64,000 nt of DNA from Daucus carota subsp. sativus (lineage: Eukaryota > Streptophyta > Magnoliopsida > Apiales > Apiaceae). Position numbers and translations under genes: made by a program. The stretch spans positions 38,066,689 to 38,130,688 of the forward strand of contig NC_030381.2 in the NCBI RefSeq assembly GCF_001625215.2. The letters are read 5' to 3'. Shown here one piece after another: positions 45,540-56,398 of the stretch (within the stretch, counting starts at the first letter, position 1; every line of letters starts with the position of its first letter). The notes under the pieces are model-generated. The model was not told the origin of the DNA. It ran no database searches and was given only the letters and a program-made list of their open reading frames with translations.

Positions 45540-46440
45540 ACTTACCATCCATGTCAGAAACCCAAGTAGATTTAGGCCAAGAGTCGAAAATGTGTCGCAG
45601 AAATTTCCATGTTGATGCAGAACCCCTCTAAACCCCTCTAAACATCAGAAGCTCCCAAAGTGGCAGCTGACATGCAAGATTTCACATTAATGAGACGTTA
45701 TAATTCTATCAAAAAAAGATTAACAAGGTAGAATCCTCTCCATAGCTGTTAACATAATAACCAACAAATAATTTCATTTTATACAGATGATGATCCATCA
45801 CTGCACGCAGACAATATTTTTTGTTTCAGAGGTGAATGTTTAGATACAGACCACCATAGACTTAAGTGGTATCCCTTATTCGGCAAAAAAAAAAAAAAAA
45901 AGTGGTATCCCTTATTCCACTTATTTTCATCCAGGGATGTGATATTCCACTTATTTTCCTTCAATACACCTGGAGTCGGTATAAAGCTGTTTTTCTATAA
46001 TGACCAAACGACATATTTCTATTCTATAATCGATCACAAACCATAGGAAATAACCTTCTATAAAGCAAGTATAGTGAAGATAGCCTGATAACTCATATCG
46101 GAAGCAATGCAACATTCAATAAGCTAGTAAAAAATTCAAATAAAATGCATCAGAGTAGATAAAATTCAATAAAGTAGAAGACAAAATTATTGGCATAAGC
46201 ATTTAGTAGGTTTCTACTTACTACTCTGGAAAATGAAACCTCCACCTAGAAAACCTTTACCGTACTTACCATTTATATTAGAGATCCAAGTGTATTCAGG
46301 CTGTAAGGCCAAATGTGCCTAAGCAATCCCCATGTTCATGCAAAACCGCTCTTAACTTCACAAGCACTCAGAGTGGCAGACATGCAAGATTTCACATTAA
46401 TGAGACATAATATCAAGAAGAGATGAACGAGCTTGAGACC
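45540..46440. repeat. Diverged local duplication in the CLASSY spacer
   Basis: Segment 45540-45710 and segment 46262-46440 share CTTACCAT, CAAGTAGATTTAGGC versus CAAGTGTATTCAGGC, CCATGTTGATGCAGAACC versus CCATGTTCATGCAAAACC, and the identical GACATGCAAGATTTCACATT and AATGAGAC. Offset is about 720 bp, same orientation. No coding content is apparent. It may be an older copy of 3' flank left by unequal exchange. Confidence 0.7.
45864..45917. repeat. Poly-A insertion flanked by an 18-bp target duplication
   Basis: AAGTGGTATCCCTTATTC occurs at 45864-45881 and again at 45900-45917. Between them lie only GGC and a run of about 15 A. This is the footprint expected from a target-primed retroposition that kept almost nothing but the tail. 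Confidence 0.8.
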
Positions 46441-46861
46441 CAAAGATGATAATCTGTCACATGTATGATACAAAGCACCACGCAGATGTAGCAAGTATAT
46501 AGACAAATCTTAACAAAGCCGCCAAGTAAACAATGAACTGAGCTTATATAGATAGAGAATATCAGGCTGTCATTCATTTTTAAAATACTTAAAATTCGTT
46601 TCAAGGAAAGTTGAGATCCCTTTAATCTACTAAATGAATGAAAGACTGATATTACATAGAGACATTTACTAATTTGAAAGAGGATTAAGAAACTGTTGCC
46701 AACATGCACATACCATTCTCCATCTGTTAATTAATGATGACCGTCAAGAACTATCCACTATCAATATTTTGGCTGCTCTGTGTATGGAACTTTTATCACA
46801 TAGGTAATAGGTCTAGGATACCTTTTCTGAACCAACAAAAAGATTTTCTTCCAAATCACTC

Positions 46862-49800
46862 CTATGCAACCACATCAAATGTATCTATCAAATCTGATTC
46901 TTTTGGCTGGTAAAGAATTTGTTTAAATAAGCCACCTAGCTTATCATTCTGTTGATACATCTCTTGCAAGATCCTATCTTCAGAGACCATATCCGGCGAA
47001 TTCTTCTGCAAGCTATCCGTGTCTTTCGAAGAAAACAGCATCTCCGACAATCGATCCTTGGCAGTCTGTACCTTGTACTTACGGACTTCCATGTCTTCGG
47101 CTATAAGATGGTAGGTGTAGACAATTTTTGTTTGGCCAATCCTATAGGCTCGACTTATTGCCTGTCTCTCGACAGAGGGATTCCACACTACATCTAGCAG
47201 AACAACTCTCGAAGCTCCCACCAGATGGATGCCTTCAGAACAAGCCTTTATAGATGCCAAAAGTACCCTTGATTTGCTTTTTGGATCATTCAGAGCACTG
47301 ATTGAAGATTGTCGCTGCTTTGCTTCAAGTTTTCCATCCATATATAACACTTCCCTTCCTTCAGTCCAGCCAAAGTAACTCTGGAGCTGCTTTTTGATTA
47401 ATTTCAAAGGTTTAATAAACTGACCAAAAATCAATACCCTTTCTTTCAGTGCCACACTCAGCCGACAAAGTTCTATAACAAATTTTGTCTTTGCACCGGA
47501 ATAAGGATCTTTTTTTAGTCTTTGCAGCTTATCCTTGTAAGATGAGAACTGATGCAATCGAAAACATTGCTTTGGCAAGAGCGAGGGATGGACAGATACT
47601 AGTGAAATTTCATGTGCTATTTCAAAGTGGCCATTTTTATGATCTTTGGTTTTCAGGGCAGCTATTAGCTCCTCCTGCAAATCTGTCGGCTGCAAGCGGA
47701 TCAAGGCGTCCTTCAATCTGGGACATCTTTCTTGAATTATCTTTCCTTTATGCACATGGACAAAAGGACTAATCATATGCTTTAGCTCCATCAGTTTACG
47801 GCCCGACCAATTAGATTTTAATTCTTTGCTGATCTTCCTCAACTTTTTCTCCAATGTATCATCAAATTTGGAAGATTTACTGTCAAATTTGGGGCTCACC
47901 AAGCGCAGGGTATTATATAGCTCAACAAAATTATTCTGGAAGGGAGTTCCTGACAGTATGATGCGCCTCTCAGTCTCAACATCGAGTAAAGAGTTGTAGA
48001 TACGGCTTTGGTCATTGCGGGGATTGTGTCCTTCATCCAGTACAATAATGCTAGGAAGCTGAAGGAGGACATTCCCCATAAGCTCTTCTGAAGGATCGCA
48101 CTCAGCATTACTTGTCTCAGCGCTCACAAGCTTATCAAATAAAGCATATGTTATTCCCAATATGCTTTTGTCCCTTTTCCATGAATAAAGCTTGACTAAA
48201 CGTGCAAGAGTTTTATTGTTCCTGTTGTGCCCTCCCATCCTCGAAATTTTTACAGCTGCCGAATTTTCCTGGCCAGAAAACTCCAGGTTGTCCATGTTAT
48301 GGAAAGGTATATTGATGTTCCACTTTTTAAACTCCTCTTCCCAAGTAAGAAGCATGCTCTTAGGAGCTATGATTACCGGCCGAGAATCTGGGTACATCCT
48401 CATGAATGATTGGAGAAATACGATTGTAAGGCGAGTTTTTCCAGTCCCAGGGGCATGCGATATAATGCATCCAGAACCAGAACTGGACAGGGGCTTCTCC
48501 AACTCGTCTATCATAATTCCGCCAGCAAGATTCTTCCAGATGAACTCAAAACCTTCACGCTGGTGTTCATACATGCTGCTTCTCACCCCTGGTACCAAAT
48601 CCCAGACACTTCCTATAGTGTTGTAATCATCATAATCATGTCGTTCAGAAACCATGCCTTGGAAGTAATCTGAAAATAAAGGGCATTCAGGTTGTACAAA
48701 ATGTCTCCTCCTACGACTCTGAGGATCAGAGGTGCTCTGTACACAAACAACGTTCATGCAAAATATTAATTGAGTAATAATAAGTTGAGAGTCGGAAAAT
48801 CCAAAAGCAGATATGTAAAGAGCGTGAGAAATACTTTAAAGAACACTGCACCTTGCAAAACTAAAAGAAAATGCTCCTATTTCAGATACAAGATATAGAA
48901 AATGCGTATTCATACAATAGGACTGGAAAATAATTATCAGCTCTCCTATTTGCGAAATAGGAGATCCTTCTTAAGTGAAAAGTCAGCACAAAAAAGTCTA
49001 GACAAAGCCTAGTATATAACTTACAAAGGTTGGAAGAATATGTCTGATCTCTTGGCTCACATGCGAACAATATTTGCATACAAGTCCGATTTGTTCATCA
49101 AGAACAAGATCGTGTTTGTCTCTATTACAATCACTTTGCATCTTACAGTGATCACCATTATCAACCTCCTGCATGTGGTCAGAAAAACGATCAATGTCCT
49201 TATATGTATATATTTTGAATATATTAATCTAGTGCCTAATGGTATAGATGGAAATTTAGAACATATATGCTTTAATGGAAAAAACAGAAAGAAAGAATTT
49301 TCATGCTTCATTAACAAGTATACTGCTCGTCTGTTTCAGTGTAATTTCCTTATTGTATTACCTTTTAGTAAGGATCTCATTCTTAAACAAACATATGCAG
49401 TTCAATAGTGATAACATGAGTTCACATAAAAAAAATGAATCTTAGTTTAGTAATAACATTAAAGTCAAGAACATGTATTCTTCAATGGGTTATATTATGA
49501 AAATTTCTAAAATATCATCAAACACTTCATATTTAAAAGATGTCCTAAAAGAACATCATCACTGAAGCTTAATGTTCAATACTAGTTTCTTCTACTCTTC
49601 TATGTTTATGAGGTTTCAACATGCATCACTGAAGCTTATGTTCAATACCCGAGACTTTAGATCTACCAGGTGAAGCATTAAGATAGAAAGATAGACTAAA
49701 TTAGGACCAAAATAGGAAACAGTTATAATTTCACATCATAATAAATTACAGTCAACATCTTACTACATGATTTTGATAACAGAATATGGATACCTAGTAT

Positions 49801-51258
49801 ATATGTCAACTTGGTTTTCCAAAATAAAGCAGAGCCTACACTTTATAAGAAACATGAAATTTATGGGAACTAATAACAGCAGTCAAGAACATGATAAATA
49901 CAACTTGTACATTAAACACATGGTGTTTTTTTTTATTGTGCATGCAAATTAAGTTAATAATTAATACTTACCAGTTGAGTTGAACCAATATCTTCACAAG
50001 TAAGGGCCGTGTTCAGATCTTCAAAGAGCCGATCAAGCTCTGCATCGAAAGCTGATTTCTCAACTGGCTTCTTTTCAGGAAACCAGAACTTGTGTTTTAT
50101 TTCTTCCTTTTCAATCTTTTTTAGACCCTCTCTTTTACCAGCGAAAAAAGCACAAAAAGCCTTTACAGGGTCAATATCCTCATCTGCGTTTCTCCCAGTG
50201 GTCATCTTCAGATTTTTCCTTCTGTTGCCACCATATATGTCACGACTTTTATCATCAGTCTCTACCAAAGGTTGAATCTGCGAGCCATCTTTCCTTAAAC
50301 TCACTTTTTTACTTCTGGATGTTATAAGTGCATCTGATCGAAGACGATCTGCAACATTCTGTGTTCTTTTCAGAAATCCACTCTTAACAATTCGCTTCCC
50401 ATTCTTCCTACCAACACTTGTTTCAGACTTTGAACTATCATTTTCTTCATCGGAGTCATCAAAATGACATGAGCTGTTCCCATCTTCATCATCGCTTTCA
50501 CTTGATTCTTCTAGCTCAAATGTTTCTACCTTGTCCTCAAATCTGCCATCAACCGTTTCCTTCTCCCCTCTATCATTTTCCCTTCCACTTCCCTCGGCGA
50601 ACTTCCCCTTCTCCCTCCCCTTCCTTTTAAAACCATTCTTCCCTTCAATTCTTCTATCTGTCCCACAACCATCATCAGAATCATTGTCTCCTTCATCCTC
50701 AGACTTTGCATAAGAACTTGAATCATCCGAACTCTCAGCATGATCTGATCCAACAAAACCCTCATCTCTAAAACTCTCATCGGATTCATCATTTGTATCT
50801 TCATTAGATTCTTCACTCGCATCTTCACTCGACAAAGAATCAATCCTCTCCTCCTCCTCCACATCATCACCACCACCACCATCTACTACCCTTTCAATTT
50901 CCCTCTCTTCCCCCTTGTCAAAAGCCAACACCTCAACAACATCCGAATCATCATCATCATCTTTACATAAATCCCTCTCTCCCACTACAATCACATCACA
51001 ATCACTCTCACTATCTTTATCCAACTCTTTACCCTTCTCAGATTTCCCCTTGCATTCTCTCCCATCCCCACCCCTCCCCCTCGCATTCCCACTTAACCCT
51101 TCATCATCATCTTCAACCAACACAACCGGAACCACCACATCAGCCTCCACCGCAACCTGGCGGCCAGAACTTTTAAGTTTCTTAAATTCCTCCTCTATAA
51201 ACCTATCACTACCTGACCTAGTTCTCTTAGCAACAGGCAATTTATAATAGGACTCCAT
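46862..51258 (-). CDS. CLSY: SNF2-type CLASSY 3/4-like protein, copy B
   Basis: Three exons in phase with the same layout as copy A: 51258-49972, 49198-49025, 48736-46862, giving 1111 residues. I chose the ATG at 51258 because MESYYKLPVAKRTRSG aligns with the start of copy A; an upstream extension of the frame lacks support. Exon 1 is a long acidic Ser/Asp/Glu-rich region, much diverged from copy A. Exon 2 has KHDLVLDEQIGLVCKYCSHV. The ATPase core has HAPGTGKTRLTI, VLDEGHNPRND, LSGTPFQNNF, HLVGASRVVLLDVVWNPSVE and RQAISRAYRIGQ, all intact. Relative to copy A there is a short extra stretch (FDSKSSKFDDTLEKK) after LVSPK. Role as for copy A, Pol IV recruitment at a subset of loci. Introns are 773 and 288 bases. 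Confidence 0.93.
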
Positions 51259-51872
51259 ACTTGTTAACCTAATCAAATCAAACCAATCATTCAACTAAAC
51301 AAAAAAACACATGATTAGAACACAAAGTATTCAACTAAACAAAAAAATCACATGATCAGAACACAAAGTTGCATCTACATTGAACACACATAATCACACA
51401 CACATGTACATTGTTATAGTTAAACAGAGAAAAAAGATTAACCTAGGCAGAGCTGTAATGATTTAAGGTTGTAGGGTTAAGGAGAGTAAATTACGGCAAG
51501 TTTTTAGGACAAAGATTTAGAGAGTGTGAAAGGAAACGTACCTAGAATAGATGCAGAGAGATAGAAATAAAACGTATCTACATACAAACACGAATGTGTT
51601 ACAGCATGCAAGCCCATATAGGAAAATATCTAAGAGACTGAATCCTTTTCAGAACTAATTACCCAGGTTGACCGTGCTTGGAACCAGAATTTAATGTCAT
51701 CAACTATTTTTTAATTTTTTTTAAAAAATAATATAAATTATATTATTCGATATTTTCAGCTAATATAATTAAATCAGAAATCAAAATCAAATTATACATA
51801 AATAATATGATGGTTGTTTGAAGTCGTTTTTATTTTTAAATAGCATGATTTCGGCTTCAAACCCAGTTATAT

Positions 51873-51875
<3 letters not shown>

Positions 51876-51916
<41 letters not shown>
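51876..51916. repeat. (TA)n microsatellite
   Basis: About 20 TA units upstream of CLASSY-B. Confidence 0.95.
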
Positions 51917-51918
<2 letters not shown>

Positions 51919-54110
51919 ATAAAAAAAATATCTCCCGACCTCTTCATCTTCACCGATAGAGTGGTAGATGATTTGTCACCTGTGACTCGAAATCTCGAGT
52001 GCTGTATACATTTATCCTTAAGTCTCAATATACATGTTATTTTTAAGAAAAAAATTTGTCTCGAATTACATGTTACTATATTCTTTCAATACAAATTTAT
52101 CTCTATATTTTTTGTGAATTTTTTGAAACTCAACTTTATTCATGATTCTTTTTCAAGGATGTCAAATTTTTTACATTTCAATACATATTTATTTTTTACA
52201 TTTCAATACATATCAAAAAATAGTAAAATTTTATAATATTAAAATTAACTATATCTACTCATTATTTTCATTATATATCTACTCATTATCTCCATTATAT
52301 TCTTTTTATACATAAAATATCACTTGATCCCAAAACTTTACTCACTATTTTTCTCTTTTCCGTTATATATAATAGAATTGGAAATATGACCCCAAATATT
52401 ATATATTAATACCAGATAATCCATCATGATTTTTGGAAAAAAAATGTCAGACCGTGTTGTGCTTAGGTTAAAAACTCTTACAAAGCGTTATACGATCCGG
52501 CACTAGATCGTATGATTTTAAGAAGAAAAAAAAGAAACTAAACACCCAACGATCTAACATTTTGAATTATGAAATGATAGCTTGCGACCATATTAATGAA
52601 AATTACAGTATTATGTCAACACTCATTCTCCGTCTCTTAATTTATAAGGTGAGAGAACAATAGAAATACTATTTGACTCGTGAAGTGTCTTCATAAATGT
52701 TCTTTCTTTACTGGTGCCTTCATAAATGTTGTGAGGACTCTGTTTGTCCTATTCCTATGAGGTACTCACACTTTTTCCGAATTCCGATTCACTTGTCAAC
52801 GGAGGGAGTACTTGATTTCTATATTCCCATCGTCAAGATGATGCTTTTATGCATGCGAGGACGGAGGATCTTGCAACTCGCCGCACAGTAAACGATCTTT
52901 ATATTGGAATCTTAGAGTTGTAATCCGTTGGAATTTTAATACTAGATTGTTTTTATTATGAATTTTAATGGATTGAATGTGATTTCGATTTTGTGCGAAT
53001 TTTTGATAAAATGTTGCATAATTGATATAAATTTCTTAAGATTTAAATCCGATACTTCAAAATCTCATGTAATTTAGTGGGATTTCAAAAAACTTAATAT
53101 ACACTGCGAAATCCCACACAATCCATCATTCTATGAAATCTAAAAATTTTATCAGCATTTGAATACCATCAGATTTTAGTTGATTTTAAACAATCTTAAT
53201 TGAATATCATCAGATTTTAAATCATAATTTAAAATCATGACTGAATACCATCGGATGTTGTAACATAATTTAAAATCCCAATTAAATATCTCAAGATTTC
53301 AATGAATTTTAAACAATTTCAATTGAATAACCACAAATTTCATGAATGAAAAAAAAATTTAAAATCTCAATCGAATATAATAATGGTGACATTGATTTCA
53401 TGTGAAGTCTTGAAAATCTAAAATAAATTGTCAAAATATTCATGATTCCTCAAAATTTTGTGAAATATGTAAAAACTTATATAAACATTAAGTATACTCA
53501 GCAAATCTCCGAAATTCTCCATGTTATAATTCACAAAAACTCATCGGCTCTTGAATGCCATCATATTTTAATAATTTTAATTAAGTACTACCTGATTTTT
53601 AAATATAATATAAAATAAAGATCGAATATAATCAACTTTTTATAATAATTTAAAATACCAACAAAATATTTTGAGATACTAATATATATTTTATAAAATC
53701 TGAACAACACACTTGAATTTTGAGAATTTTTTTTAAAAAAAAATCTTAAGAATTCCATTCATATTCACCCCTAAAATCCATATACTCCCTGTACTCTCCT
53801 AGTGCTCTTCAGACATGCAGAATAATCGGGAAAAAAGCGCATTCCATATACTGTGTAATGACATCGCAATCACATTTCTGCATCACATAAAATCGAATAA
53901 AACATTTCATGGCTGAGTGATTAATACGGACAAGACTCGCGTCTAAGAAAAATATGTACTTTCCTGCTAAAGCAACCCTTTACGACACTCTTCTACTATG
54001 TTAAATATCCCTTCCTAGTCAAATACTCCAAAATCCAAATATTACGAGCTTTAGCATTACAAACATCTACCACCTAATTAACTAAAGCAAACCATTCGAG
54101 AGTAATCAGG
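51917..54110. other. AT-rich intergenic DNA, no gene
   Basis: CTCCGTCTCTTAATTTAT near 52628 and ACGGAGGGAGTAC near 52799 may be the ends of a decayed Stowaway element of about 180 bp. Between 53030 and 53700 short words (GAATACCATC, TTTAAAATC) recur, looking like a decayed tandem repeat. The open frame at 52697-52891 covers the decayed element and is not a gene. Confidence 0.45.
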
Positions 54111-54239
54111 TTAATCTTGCCAGTTCAGAAGAAGGACCGTGCACCTCCATATGATGTAAAGTCTAGCTCTCTGCTGTCGAATCTGTTTCGAGCAACGCCG
54201 CAGCTTTGAGCATCCAACGGGGATCGAATTCGAGGCCAT
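54111..54239 (-). CDS. DVL/RTFL-family micropeptide, 42 residues
   Basis: A 43-codon frame from ATG (54239-54237) to TAA (54113-54111). The C-terminal half, [20 protein letters not shown] (residues 22-41), matches the DVL/ROTUNDIFOLIA-FOUR-like core, whose usual form is about [21 protein letters not shown]. Upstream is a basic Cys-containing stretch, [12 protein letters not shown] (10-21), as in the family. DVL peptides act at the plasma membrane and limit polar cell proliferation when overproduced; the core is predicted to insert in membrane. Changes here are R to W at 31 and C to N at 39, normally conserved. A TATA box (54364-54357) lies about 120 bases upstream, giving a leader of about 90 bases. 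Overlapping longer frames in the same place are shadows. Could be a functional diverged paralogue or a decaying one. Confidence 0.82.
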   Translation of the reverse strand: [42 protein letters not shown]

Positions 54240-54356
54240 AAAATGCGAAAAATCTGAGGAAATGCCTGAGCAAGTGAGCTGCAAGTTTGGTGGAGTTGAA
54301 GGTGTGAGAGAGTTTGTTAGTTGGTACTAATTGGTGTGAGCTGAGGAGGCTTAGGT

Positions 54357-54364
54357 CTTTTATA
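54357..54364 (-). promoter_or_regulatory. TATA box of the DVL gene
   Basis: TATAAAAG on the minus strand in the context ATGTATAAAAGACC. Transcription would begin around 54325-54335. This site, with the conserved peptide, supports an expressed gene. Confidence 0.65.
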
Positions 54365-54484
54365 CATGGAGAAGTGGAGATATGAGGCAATGAGATATGT
54401 GGTCAGAAAAACAGTTATGGTCCCCTCATGTCAAAGGGTCTAAGGACAAACAGTCAGATTAAGTTGTCTCTTTGTTCATTTATC

Positions 54485-55080
54485 CTCTTAAGAATAACGT
54501 TTGTCATCCATATTCATGTCCTGGATTGCTTGTCATGATGCTTACACTACTATATGCATCTAAATTTTCATCGACCATCGACCCCAAGCGTCCATACTCT
54601 ACTAGTAGGATATACGAAAAACAGTTCATTTGATTTGGCGCCCATTCGCCCAACCCCAAGTGTCCATATTCTAGGCGTTAGGGATTTACAAAAAAATAGT
54701 TGATTTGATTTGACAATTTTATAATATTACTCTCTAAAATTGAATAATATTCTCAAACGCGAAAGAAAATTTCTTTTATGCTCTTAAGTTAATATTTGTC
54801 ATTTATATCTTCTCACATGTCCTAGATCGCTAGACATAATGCATAACATACAATACATATAACTGTTTCTATCAATTTCTCATCAACCCCACTCTCAATC
54901 AAGTGTCCACACTCTAGCATCAGAGATATACGATAATTTGATGTAAAGATTGTAGATTCTCTAAAATCGTCCCGGCCAACCCCAAGTGTCCACACTCTAG
55001 TCATATAGATTTAAGTAAGATCGTGATGTGATTTAACTATGTATAAATGCCGCCGCTTTTAAAAATAGAACAAAACTCTC
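54485..55080. repeat. Diverged 296-bp tandem duplication upstream of the DVL gene
   Basis: Unit 1 begins CTCTTAAGAATAACG at 54485; unit 2 begins CTCTTAAGTTAATAT at 54781. Both continue with GTCAT..CATGTCCT.GAT, and each contains two copies of CCCCAAGTGTCCACACTCTAG-like sequence (54582, 54654; 54901 partial, 54980). Each of these is followed by an ATATACGA or GGATTTA word and TTTGATTTG-like sequence. The structure lies 120-720 bp upstream of the TATA box. Confidence 0.75.
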
Positions 55081-56398
55081 AAACTCGAAACTAAAACTAT
55101 AGATATCATCGATCTCAGAAGCCTTGATTACCAAATAACGGGAACACATTGTATAGGAAATCAAAGATCGGACAAAATGAAGGAAACATAATGGATGGCT
55201 AGGAGATAGGAGAGGCACAACCTTATCATAAAGAACAATTATTCTTGATTAGGTATTTAGGTGGAACCAAATTGTTGTCTAACTCAATCAGACACCATGC
55301 TCGCCACTGATCATCACAAACACTGACAGATGAGTTTAAAGCCACAAACATGCACATGTGTGATGACTTTACAATTGGCAGATGGCTACCATTTTCTTGT
55401 TTAGGATGCATACAATCCAATTCACCCTCAAATGTAACTTCACATGGCCCTTCTGGTCGATACATTGGCCAAACTTGCCTTGACACGTCCCCTTTCGGAT
55501 CGTTGTCTTCACATGTTAGATTCCTCAACCGGGTCCGATCCCACATGGTTCATCCATCAAAATCTGATGATATCCGGTCCCCAGAATCACACCTTTAAAT
55601 CACGCGATAAAAATGTCGTTTGATTTAAAGATTTAAACATGTTAAAATCGAACTCTCGATAACACTACTGGCAAAGACTTTTTTTTTTCCTTTTTGAGAA
55701 TCGAAAAGACTTTTTTTTATCCTTTTTGCTGAATAAATAGGAGGGGGCGACAACTGTTTTGGGACAAAGACCGGAGAGTTTTCCGGACAACACGGTCCAG
55801 GAAATTATTTGACTCCGCGTAGTAAACACCAACAATGTATGTCTACTTCTTGGCCATAGACAAGTCCTTGTCTGAAGGTAGGGAAAGAGATGGAAAAAAG
55901 AATATGCAATAAATCTTTTTCCACTGGCTTCTGGCCAGACAAGCAGATAAGCTTAAACCGTGCGGCTGACTGATGATTGGTTAGGGTGAAGACTCTATTA
56001 TTGAGAAGAGATCAGTTTTGTTTTAATGTTTTATTGTTTTATTGTTTATCCAATGAGAACAAGAATCAAGCCTTTTGTTGGGGTGCTATATATTCCCCTT
56101 ATTTCAGTTCAAAATAAGTGTACCCATAACAAATGTATATCAGATGCAACATCTTACATTCTCAATTAAAATGGTTGCCTTTCAATACAGAACTGCAAGA
56201 AGAAAGTTCTGTATTCATGTCTTAATATCGATTTTCTATAAACACTCAGAGAAATTTTAAATTGCCGGCACATTTTTGAATATCACACGATGAAAGACTA
56301 CAGGAACGAATAAAATATACAATCAACCAATAAACCACTATAGCTTCTTGATGTGCTTAACTAATTGACATTGTCTACCCCGGTAAACTAGATGTTTC
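55081..56398. other. Intergenic DNA between DVL and GPX genes
   Basis: A 106-codon minus-strand frame at 55226-55546 resembles no family I know and lacks promoter or splice context. AAAGACTTTTTTTTxxCCTTTTTG occurs twice at 55673-55729. Nothing else supported. Confidence 0.4.

Noticed and set aside
51259-51294. Extended N-terminus of CLASSY-B
   Set aside because: The upstream stretch has no ATG at its start and no counterpart in copy A, whose ATG aligns with 51258.
54163-54390. 75-codon minus-strand frame overlapping the DVL gene
   Set aside because: It runs through the TATA box and is in another frame from the conserved DVL core; a shadow.
55226-55546. 106-codon minus-strand frame
   Set aside because: Not recognisable; a resemblance to resistance-protein C-termini was considered but no motif supports it.
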